Shown: positions 34,329 through 42,152 of the stretch, one piece after another | How the letters are laid out: each line of letters begins with the position of its first letter | Position numbering within the stretch: position 1 is the stretch's first letter | From: JAKLHL01 sp964411885 | GTDB taxonomy: Bacteria; Bdellovibrionota; JAFGOL01 | DNA length: 46,862 nt | Direction of reading: 5' to 3' | Assembly (NCBI GenBank): GCA_964411885.1 | Contig: CAYPMK010000007.1 | Span: 1 to 46,862, forward strand | The notes under the pieces: generated by a model | Database searches by the model: none | The model's input: the letters and a program-made list of their open reading frames with translations, nothing else | What the model was told of the DNA's origin: nothing | Made by a program: the position numbers and the translations under genes

Positions 34329-36837
34329 TTTTATTTACCTCTTCTTTCCATTTATATAATCTACCGAGCGCATCTATCGGAGTTAGTTTATCAAGATCAA
34401 TATTAGCTAACTCATCTATAAAACGGTAACTCTCATCTTCTTTTTTGTCAAATAACGACAACTGATCTTTCTCAATTTTTATTTCTGTATGTTTTCTTTC
34501 TTCTTCAAGATCCTTCATGATTGAATACGCCCGTTTAATAAGAGAATCCGGCAAGCCAGCCATGCTAGCAACTTGTATGCCGTAGCTCTTAGAAGCAGGC
34601 CTTTTTACCAACTTCCTTAAAAAGAAAAGGCCACTCTTTTCCTCTTCAACAGACATAGAAAAGTTACTAACACCATTTAACTCATTCTGTAGTGCAACCA
34701 GTTCATGATAATGTGTAGCAAACATACATTTTGCGGATATTTTTTGATGTATATATTCAGCTATGGCCCATGCAATAGAAATACCGTCGTAAGTACTAGT
34801 GCCTCTACCTATCTCATCAAGTATTATTAAACTATTCTTTGTTGCAGAATAAATTATATTAGAAGCTTCTATCATTTCTACCATAAAGGTACTTTGACCC
34901 TGAAGTATATAATCTGTTGCACCAACTCTAGTGAAAACTCTATCTGTTATTGGGATCTTTGCATAAGAAGCAGGAACATAAGAACCCATATGTCCCATAA
35001 TGACAAGTAACGCAACTGTCCTCATCAAAGTACTTTTACCTGCCATATTAGGACCTGTAATTATATGAAAGAAATCATCTGAATTAAGAACAACATCATT
35101 AGGTACAAAATCAGCCCCCATAGTTTGATCAAGAACAGGGTGTCTTGCATCTTTTAGTTCAAGATCATAAGCTTCGTGTATAAATGGCTTTGTATATGAT
35201 CTTTTAACAGCAATGTAAGCAAAACAAGTTAACAGATCTACCTCTGCTGTAAAGCTAGATATATAAAGTGTATTTTCAAGATGTTTTAAAGAAAATTCTT
35301 CAACCAAGGAATTAAGCAGTTCAACCTCTAGTTCTATCCTTTTTTGTTCTGCACTAAGTAGTTTTATTTCTAATTCCCTTAACTCAGGTGTTATGAATCT
35401 TTCACCATTAACCAAAGTTTGTTTACGTTGATAATCCTGAGGAGCCAGATGTATATTAGCATTACTTATCTCTATATAATAACCGAATATCTTATTGTAT
35501 TTTATTTTTAATGAAGAGATGCCTGTTCTTTCTTTCTCACGTTTCTCCATATCCAAAAGCACTTGTCTGCTATTGGTATGAAGATCAATTAATTCATCAA
35601 GCTCCAGATAAAAACCTTTCTTAAATATACCAGCCTCTTTACTAGTCGCTGGCAACACCACGTTAAGTTGTTCATCTATTCTCTTAGCAAAGTCTATAAG
35701 CTCTTCCCTAAAAATATCGTGTCCATAATTTATTCCAGCTTCATCAAGAGTTTTTCTCATATTATGAACAAGTTCTAACGTCTCAAAAAGATTTCTAATA
35801 TCCCTCGGGCTATATTGGCCAAGCGCTATTCTAGACGATAATCTGTCTATATCTGAACATTGAGACAAGAAAGACCTTGTCTTGTCTAATATACTTATGT
35901 CATTCACGAACCTATCAACAAGATCCAACCTTTTATTTATCTTATCTATATTAACTAAGGGTTGTGAGACACACTGCCTTAATAATCTCCCCCCCATAGC
36001 CGTTCTTGTTTCATCTATGTTCTTTATAAAAGAGTCAAAAAGATCAAGATTTCTAGACGTAAATTCATCTATGCCAAGATATTCTGCTGAGGATACTTTT
36101 GCAAAATGCCTGATATGAGGAAAAGTTTCTCTAAATTGTGTGTCTATTAAATAACTAATGGCCATCTTACCAGCCTTTAATTCTTTCTCATCCAATCTTG
36201 AATCAACGATCATACTGTTAAGTTGTTTTTGAGAACTATTGTTCTTGAGATCTACAACAGAAAAAGTCACATTTAAGAGGAATTTACTCAGAACATCTGG
36301 AAGTTCTATTCCCTTCTCACAAATTATCTCTCTTGGACTTATCAAAGAGAGTTCTTTAATAAGACCATCAGTATTAACAACACTATTGGCTTTAAAATCA
36401 CCGGTACTGTAATCAAGATATGCAAAGCTCCAATTACCATTTTCTTTTGTAGTTATGGCACAAAGATACGAGGTCTGTTTTGCATCTATTACATCGGTAT
36501 CATATACTAACGATGGTGTTACAACTCTTGTTATTTGGCGTTTAACTATACCCTTTGCTTTTTTAGGATCTTCTACTTGTTCACAGATAGCAACACTATA
36601 GCCCCTTTGTGTTAGTTTTGATATATACGACGATACAGCATGATAAGGAACACCACACATTGGGATGGGGTTTTTCTTATCTCTCGATGTAAGAGCTATA
36701 CCAAGTATTGGAGCGGCTGTTGTAGCATCATCTGAGAACAACTCATAGAAGTCTCCCATCCTAAAAAACAACAATTTTCCCGGAACCAAATTCTTGGCTT
36801 CCATATATTGCTTCATCATGGGTGTAGCATTTTCCAT
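34315..36837 (-). CDS. mutS: DNA mismatch repair protein MutS
   Basis: 840-residue MutS1. The mismatch-binding domain starts MMKQYMEAKN and carries the Phe-x-Glu wedge Phe30-Tyr-Glu32 (GDFYELF). Connector, core and clamp domains follow, then the ATPase with Walker A GPNMAGKST (595-603), Walker B/D-loop LDEIGRGTSTYDG (from 673) and FATHYHEL. The C-terminal tail is short. GAGG lies five bases before the ATG. It is downstream of rlmN with a 9-nt gap and upstream of the DUF218 gene. Confidence 0.98.
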   Translation of the reverse strand: MENATPMMKQYMEAKNLVPGKLLFFRMGDFYELFSDDATTAAPILGIALTSRDKKNPIPMCGVPYHAVSSYISKLTQRGYSVAICEQVEDPKKAKGIVKRQITRVVTPSLVYDTDVIDAKQTSYLCAITTKENGNWSFAYLDYSTGDFKANSVVNTDGLIKELSLISPREIICEKGIELPDVLSKFLLNVTFSVVDLKNNSSQKQLNSMIVDSRLDEKELKAGKMAISYLIDTQFRETFPHIRHFAKVSSAEYLGIDEFTSRNLDLFDSFIKNIDETRTAMGGRLLRQCVSQPLVNIDKINKRLDLVDRFVNDISILDKTRSFLSQCSDIDRLSSRIALGQYSPRDIRNLFETLELVHNMRKTLDEAGINYGHDIFREELIDFAKRIDEQLNVVLPATSKEAGIFKKGFYLELDELIDLHTNSRQVLLDMEKREKERTGISSLKIKYNKIFGYYIEISNANIHLAPQDYQRKQTLVNGERFITPELRELEIKLLSAEQKRIELEVELLNSLVEEFSLKHLENTLYISSFTAEVDLLTCFAYIAVKRSYTKPFIHEAYDLELKDARHPVLDQTMGADFVPNDVVLNSDDFFHIITGPNMAGKSTLMRTVALLVIMGHMGSYVPASYAKIPITDRVFTRVGATDYILQGQSTFMVEMIEASNIIYSATKNSLIILDEIGRGTSTYDGISIAWAIAEYIHQKISAKCMFATHYHELVALQNELNGVSNFSMSVEEEKSGLFFLRKLVKRPASKSYGIQVASMAGLPDSLIKRAYSIMKDLEEERKHTEIKIEKDQLSLFDKKEDESYRFIDELANIDLDKLTPIDALGRLYKWKEEVNKIEQS

Positions 36838-36846
36838 AACACCCTC

Positions 36847-37917
36847 TTATATACCTTTTTTCTTTGATTTCAACTGTCCACACGCAGCATTAATATCTAT
36901 TCCCCTGCTATGTCTAACGTTACAAACAATACCTTTTTCGACCAATACTTCATAGAAATCATAAATACTTTTATCAGTTGGAGAAACAAACTCTGGGGTC
37001 ATTGGATTGAAGTTAAACGGAATAAGGTTAACTTTAACGTTCAAATCCTTTAATAATTTAGACAAACTTATTGCATCCTGTTTTGAATCATTAAGTCCAC
37101 CAAAAAGTATGTACTCTATTGTCACAAAATCCTGTTTTCTTGAGCCAATACTCTTTATTACTTTAAGCAATTCCTTTATAGGATATGCTTTATTAACTGG
37201 CATTATTTTATCTCTTACATCGTCTGTAATAGCATTAAGAGATATAGCTAGTTTTGCATTACAACGGTCCTTAAATTCAAATATTCTTGGCACAAGGCCA
37301 CAGGTAGACACTGTTATCTTCCTTAATCCAAAAGCCAACCCGTTATCGTCTGATATAACAGTTATCGCATCTATAACATTCTCTACGTTGTCTAGCGGCT
37401 CGCCCATTCCCATAAAAACAATGTTGGTAACTGCTCTGTAACCACCGTCATCGACAGGTTTTTCAAGAACATCCCTTGCATAAGTGTTAGCAAATTGTAT
37501 CTGTGCTACTATCTCTGAACATTTAAGGTTCCTACTTAATCCTTGTTTAGAGGTGCAGCAAAAAGTACAGCCCATTTTACATCCGACCTGCGTAGACACA
37601 CAGAGTGTAAGTCTATCCTCTTTTGGTATCAAAACGCTTTCTATGGTCTCTTTATCTTGAAGCTCGAACAAAAACTTAACGCAACCGTCCTTTGAATTTT
37701 CTGTTTCAACAAGTTTTAAAGAATATGAAGTATATTGTAATGAAAGTTTTTCTCTTAACTCTTTGGATACATCGCTCATTAAACTATAGTCACGGACACT
37801 TCTTTTATAGAACCACCTATAAAGATTCTTTGCATTAAAAGCGGGTTTTCCCCATCCTTTGACTATCTTGGTAAGTTTATCTAGTGTTAGGTCCTCAAAA
37901 TACATGGACCCCTTCAT
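36847..37917 (-). CDS. rlmN: 23S rRNA (adenine2503-C2)/tRNA methyltransferase RlmN
   Basis: 356-residue radical SAM methyltransferase. It has an N-terminal RlmN helical domain (KGWGKPAFNAKNLYRWFY), the radical SAM cluster Cys113-x3-Cys117-x2-Cys120, NIVFMGMGEPLDN for SAM binding, and the methylated-Cys loop at the C-terminus (HSRGIDINAACGQL, Cys346). All catalytic elements are present. The ATG at 37917 is used; another ATG four codons later (37905) has AAGGGG just upstream. It follows the large secreted gene by 32 nt. Confidence 0.96.
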   Translation of the reverse strand: MKGSMYFEDLTLDKLTKIVKGWGKPAFNAKNLYRWFYKRSVRDYSLMSDVSKELREKLSLQYTSYSLKLVETENSKDGCVKFLFELQDKETIESVLIPKEDRLTLCVSTQVGCKMGCTFCCTSKQGLSRNLKCSEIVAQIQFANTYARDVLEKPVDDGGYRAVTNIVFMGMGEPLDNVENVIDAITVISDDNGLAFGLRKITVSTCGLVPRIFEFKDRCNAKLAISLNAITDDVRDKIMPVNKAYPIKELLKVIKSIGSRKQDFVTIEYILFGGLNDSKQDAISLSKLLKDLNVKVNLIPFNFNPMTPEFVSPTDKSIYDFYEVLVEKGIVCNVRHSRGIDINAACGQLKSKKKGI

Positions 37918-37949
37918 ATCATAAGTTCGTTATTTTACAGTTATAAAAA

Positions 37950-40490
37950 CTATAATTCCTTACAAAAACTATTATAGTTTGCGACCATAGCATCAAATTC
38001 TGCAGCAAGATCTAAACTAATAGGTATCTTTCTACTTTGACTATAAGAATATGCCTCTTCTGTCACGGCACCAGAAGTAAAATCTCTCTTAAAAACCCTA
38101 TGATATTCTAACATTTCAGCAGCAGAGCCAAACACTCTTGCTATATCAAGCACTATGCTTCCGTCGGTACTAATAGTAACTCCAACATTAACAGCTATGC
38201 TGTTTCCGTCCAACATCATGTTCATAATCCCAGGAGCAGAAAAGCTCATTCCATTCTTAAATGCATTTATTATAGCTGTTTGATCTACAGAAGAAACACC
38301 AGCGTTATTTAACAGATCACTTATAAGTGTTTCTGTTTGTATTGGAAGATCTTTCAACATTGATGCATTTTTGAAAGGTTCTGTTTTGCCATCATAAAAA
38401 CTGACTGTCATATCGGGGTTTGCCAAACTTATAAGTCTAAGGTGTTCTTTTATATCCTCTAATTGTGCTTGTTTTGTTATTCCTATTATATACTGGTATG
38501 ACACACCACCAATTGACACTTGAACCAACAATGCATTTTGTTTTATTTTATCTATCTCTGCTATTTTTGTATCAGCCTCTAATAATATCTGTTTATTTTT
38601 CTGATCTATATATAAAGTTCCAAGTTCTGTTTTAACAATAGCAGCAGTATTAATTATTCTTGTCATTAAAAATATTGCATCCATAGTTTTGCTTGAATTT
38701 AAAAGCACAGATGGAAGTTGCCAAACGGCAGAAGTAACTCCTGGAATAGAGCTAGCGGCCTTTAAAGGACTTATTACGGTTGGTATATTAATACTCATAG
38801 ACGTAAATTCTGAGAAAACTTGAGAACCTTTAATTATATTGCTAGTACCTGTTGCTTTAGAACCAAAACGAGCCCATTTGGGCAAGGAAAACAACTTCGT
38901 GCTAGATGCAGTTACGAAGGTAAAATCTCTCAACATTAAGCCTATATCTGTTAAACTACTATAAGTTTCATGTTTGGGGTACGGAACAGAAATGCCAAGA
39001 GCCTCCGCCGCTATATTGGCCGATGATTTGTTGCTGGCATCTACTTCTCTTTTAAGAAAATCCTCTATGTATAATCTAAGAACTGGTTCTGTTTTAGAAT
39101 TAAGTGATCTATACATATTAGACAAAGCTAAAACTGCATATGCTTGAGTTTTTTCTACTTCTCTCTTTTCAAAATACTGAGTGTTAACTACGCTAAGTTC
39201 TCTTGCTTGACCTATAGTAGGATCATAGTTTGCCAATGCCATCAAATATTCAATATTATCTATATGAATTATGTTACTCAAATAAGATAGAGCTACTTTA
39301 CCAAGATCATCATCTCTGTCGGCAAAGGAGCCAAAAAGTTTTAATATTTTATATTTAGAAGACATAACGGGTTTTGTCCCAGACACCAAAGGATCTATTA
39401 ATTTAAGTTCAGACAGTAGTTCCTCTTGTTTTTGTTCATTGGTTTTTCTACTATTCTTAAACAGCTCTGGCGCTCCTTCTGAATAATATTTTTGGTAATA
39501 TTCCTGTTTTAACCCATCTACATAACTCTTAAGATCTGGATTACTGTCTATATCTACGTCTAATTCAGTAAGCAGCTCATCTATTCTTTGAAAATCTGTA
39601 TAATCCTTCTGATTTTCAAAATCTAATATATCAAAGCCATAGCCAGCAGAAGCAGCAGCTATCAGGTTTATTAAAACTTCTCCATCTATGTTGTATCTAG
39701 GCTCAAGTTTCCAATAACCGTAATTAAAAACATCTACAAAAGCATTCACATATCTATTTATGTCTTTGCCCTTTCTGTCTCTCCAATCATTAAAACTCAT
39801 GCTTTGGTCTTCTTCCATCTTATCGTTAAGATTTCTTAATAATGAATAACAAACACTAATAACTTCTTTTACAGTCTCTACTTTAAGCATCCTCTGTGAC
39901 AATAATTCTGTCATAGCTCCGGCCTCTATTGCAGAAAAAGAAGGAAGGTTATAAAGAAAATCATTGGTAAATGTTTCTGGATCCTTTAAAGCTTCTATCA
40001 TCAACAAATTATGAACATAGAAAAGTTCAACCTGAGCTCTTACATGCTGATCATCTACTCTAGTTTTATCTGCTACATGTTGTGTTGGATACCTATTATA
40101 TTTGAAATCATAATCTACGGCATAAGGTTTGCCGCTCAAACCATACTCTTTAAAGTCTAAATACGACTGACGTAGGTCATTCTCAAAGGCTTCTATATCT
40201 GTGGTTCCATATCTTTCATAGAACATCTTGTCGCGCATATTTTCATCTAATATCTTTTGTATGGCTATTTCTGTTTCTGGATCAAATTTTATTTCAAGAG
40301 TATTGTTGGGGCCTTGTATAAGACTAACTTTACCTGTCTTTATGATCTCATTATATTTTTGCTCAGTAGCTTTATCTATTTGATTAAAAACAACGCTATC
40401 GTTATTAATTAAAAATGTACTCTGAGCCATAATTGAATTAGTAGGTAATAATGGAAGTATTAATAACAAACACAAACCTAACAAGTTCAT
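37950..40490 (-). CDS. Large secreted protein of unknown function
   Basis: 846 residues with a clear signal peptide (MNLLGLCLLLILPLLPTNSIMAQ). No known catalytic motif seen. The first half is helix-rich with HEAT-like spacing (for example ALANYDPTIGQARELSVV, VLALSNMYRSL). A hydrophobic alanine/serine-rich central part follows (about 500-620), then a beta-rich C-terminal module ending in YHRVFKRDFTSG... and ...AEFDAMVANYNSFCKEL. That last 60-residue module is recognisably shared with the product of the gene just upstream (40518-41321). AGAGG sits five bases before the ATG. It probably acts in the periplasm or outside the cell. Confidence 0.88.
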   Translation of the reverse strand: MNLLGLCLLLILPLLPTNSIMAQSTFLINNDSVVFNQIDKATEQKYNEIIKTGKVSLIQGPNNTLEIKFDPETEIAIQKILDENMRDKMFYERYGTTDIEAFENDLRQSYLDFKEYGLSGKPYAVDYDFKYNRYPTQHVADKTRVDDQHVRAQVELFYVHNLLMIEALKDPETFTNDFLYNLPSFSAIEAGAMTELLSQRMLKVETVKEVISVCYSLLRNLNDKMEEDQSMSFNDWRDRKGKDINRYVNAFVDVFNYGYWKLEPRYNIDGEVLINLIAAASAGYGFDILDFENQKDYTDFQRIDELLTELDVDIDSNPDLKSYVDGLKQEYYQKYYSEGAPELFKNSRKTNEQKQEELLSELKLIDPLVSGTKPVMSSKYKILKLFGSFADRDDDLGKVALSYLSNIIHIDNIEYLMALANYDPTIGQARELSVVNTQYFEKREVEKTQAYAVLALSNMYRSLNSKTEPVLRLYIEDFLKREVDASNKSSANIAAEALGISVPYPKHETYSSLTDIGLMLRDFTFVTASSTKLFSLPKWARFGSKATGTSNIIKGSQVFSEFTSMSINIPTVISPLKAASSIPGVTSAVWQLPSVLLNSSKTMDAIFLMTRIINTAAIVKTELGTLYIDQKNKQILLEADTKIAEIDKIKQNALLVQVSIGGVSYQYIIGITKQAQLEDIKEHLRLISLANPDMTVSFYDGKTEPFKNASMLKDLPIQTETLISDLLNNAGVSSVDQTAIINAFKNGMSFSAPGIMNMMLDGNSIAVNVGVTISTDGSIVLDIARVFGSAAEMLEYHRVFKRDFTSGAVTEEAYSYSQSRKIPISLDLAAEFDAMVANYNSFCKEL

Positions 40491-40517
40491 AACGACCTCT
40501 ACAATTTTATTTTTTTA

Positions 40518-41321
40518 TTATCCCTTGCACATACTATTATAAGTATTGATAAGATCATCCAACTCAGAAGCTTGTTGAGGGTTTAAAGAAACAGGTGGTT
40601 CGTTCCCGTTCCCTAAACCATAATAACTTTTTACCTGACCATCTTGGAACTTAAACACTCTTGTATAAGTCATGTTTGTAGTTCCAGCTTCTATTGAAGG
40701 AATGTTATCACTAACTATTAGATACTTATCTATCCCCGTATTTATTACTTGTGCAGTAGAAATAACAAGATCACTATTTACACTCTGGAATACTGGTAAT
40801 TTTGAAAAATTTGAAAAAGATGCTGGCTTTATAGCATTAAGATATTTTCCACTGCTTACAACATCCATCCCTTTTTTCTGTAACAAAGAAAGGACTTCTT
40901 TTTCTGCCATATTGGTGGAAGTATTTGTAGTAGTCCTTATTATTGTATTAGCAGTATTAACAGCCTCTTTTTCTGCGACACTAAGCACAATTTCTGTTGT
41001 CGCCTTAGTAGTTACGTTTGGCAGTGTTTTAGCAGTTACCATAGCAACATTCATATTCAGTACTGTAGAGGTAACTACGACACCTCTTTTAAGCACAGCT
41101 ATTTGTGGAGCAAATTTTACAAAGAAATTCTTTATACCTTTCCCTACTTTATTGAACATAATCCCAAGTGGAGTTTCTGCAAAAGTTATTGCATATTTTG
41201 CACTATTCATTATGAGGAACGACTCATATGCTGCAATACCTCTTGCTCCACCTCTGGCGGCTATCATGTAACCTACGCCTTCTGCAAATAAAGAATTAGC
41301 TATTGCAAATTCAGCACCAAA
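40518..41321 (-). CDS. Secreted paralogue of the 846-residue protein, C-terminal part (5' end in gap)
   Basis: About 267 codons in an open frame from the gap to the stop. It has an Ala/Gly-rich hydrophobic stretch (AEGVGYMIAARGGARGIAAYESF), a Thr/Val-rich middle, and the C-terminal module YTRVFKFQDGQVKSYYG...SELDDLINTYNSMCKG. This aligns by eye with the end of the 846-residue neighbour (Y-x-RVFK, P-x-SL, E-x-D, YNS-x-CK). It may be the 3' part of the same gene whose 5' end is at 41422-41964; the nominal 100-N gap puts the two pieces in different frames, but the gap length is arbitrary. Confidence 0.75.
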   Translation of the reverse strand, partial: FGAEFAIANSLFAEGVGYMIAARGGARGIAAYESFLIMNSAKYAITFAETPLGIMFNKVGKGIKNFFVKFAPQIAVLKRGVVVTSTVLNMNVAMVTAKTLPNVTTKATTEIVLSVAEKEAVNTANTIIRTTTNTSTNMAEKEVLSLLQKKGMDVVSSGKYLNAIKPASFSNFSKLPVFQSVNSDLVISTAQVINTGIDKYLIVSDNIPSIEAGTTNMTYTRVFKFQDGQVKSYYGLGNGNEPPVSLNPQQASELDDLINTYNSMCKG

Positions 41322-41421
41322 NNNNNNNNNNNNNNNNNNNNNNNNNNNNNNNNNNNNNNNNNNNNNNNNNNNNNNNNNNNNNNNNNNNNNNNNNNNNNNN
41401 NNNNNNNNNNNNNNNNNNNNN
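41322..41421. other. Assembly gap (100 N)
   Basis: Exactly 100 undetermined bases between two minus-strand coding pieces, so the true distance is unknown. Confidence 0.98.
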
Positions 41422-41964
41422 TTGATTTGGCAAAAAAGGGTTTTTGAGTTTTGGTTTTGGATAGTAATTTGCAATAACTCCAAGGCTTATAGCAGACCAC
41501 GAGCCAGAATCACCAGAAGAAACTGCTGCATACAACAATCTGTTTACGACCAATCTTATCTCTTGTTCCATTGTTAATATCTTATTTGCAAAAATAACAT
41601 CTAGCGTTCCAACTGCAGACATCTTGTCTGTTGTATTATTTTCTGTTTGTTCAACGTCATAGATCACCATATCAACCACAGCCTTAACTGCCTGCTCAAT
41701 ATTTATATCCTCGTTTTGTAGTTTTACTTTGCTTTGGTTGAACTTTATTTGATTATGCCCCTGTCTTACTTCTTTATCGCTAGGAGTATCGGTTACACCA
41801 ACGGTATATGTGGTCGTAGCAGTAGGAGTTACTATCTTTGGTTCAGGACCACTGCTCCAAATATAACCGGGGTTACTAGCCTTTGGAGTTCTATTCTGTT
41901 GAGCATATGCCAAACCATTAAAAAAGAATGTTAAAAGCAAAATAGCGCTTAATATTTTCTTCAT
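41422..41964 (-). CDS. Secreted protein N-terminal part (3' end in gap)
   Basis: 181 visible codons: signal peptide MKKILSAILLLTFFFNGLAYAQ, a Thr/Pro-rich linker (PTATTTYTVGVTDTP), then helical sequence (EDINIEQAVKAVVDMVIYDVEQ, TMEQEIRLVVNRLLYAA). It is probably the N-terminus of the protein whose C-terminus is at 40518-41321. I chose ATG at 41964, 11 bases after AAAGGAG; a GTG at 41976 would put four residues before the lysines of the signal peptide. The Shine-Dalgarno lies in a small hairpin (CTTTAG/CTAAAG, 41981-41993). No function recognised. Confidence 0.75.
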
Positions 41965-42140
41965 TGGCAGAAACACTCCTTTAGTCTAAAGAAACTAGAT
42001 ATAACTCTTGCAATTCTTATGCCTTATCCTAAAGCCATATAAGTTATTGATATTATTATTTTTAATTGTTTAATGGTGTAATGTTTCTACTGGCCAAACA
42101 AAAAATAAACTTAACAGGTGTAAAAGGAACATACATATAT

Positions 42141-42146
42141 TAATCT
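42141..42146 (+). promoter_or_regulatory. Putative -10 box six bases before the protease-barrel gene
   Basis: TAATCT ends exactly six bases before the ATG at 42153, with no Shine-Dalgarno near the start and no clear -35. It matches the spacing seen before hpt and the histidine kinase. Confidence 0.3.
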
Positions 42147-42152
42147 CTTTAT

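Noticed and set aside
37918..37960. AT-rich inverted repeat between the large secreted gene and rlmN as a terminator
   Set aside because: Only a weak A/T stem (TTATA/TATAA) without a G/C core; not convincing as an intrinsic terminator.
40672..41271. 199-codon plus-strand open frame opposite the secreted paralogue
   Set aside because: Long because the opposite strand is low-complexity and Thr/Ala/Val-rich; no start signal, and the minus-strand frame has the shared C-terminal module.
41300..41500. Open frames running through the third N gap
   Set aside because: Artificially open through undetermined bases; only the flanking real sequence is annotated.
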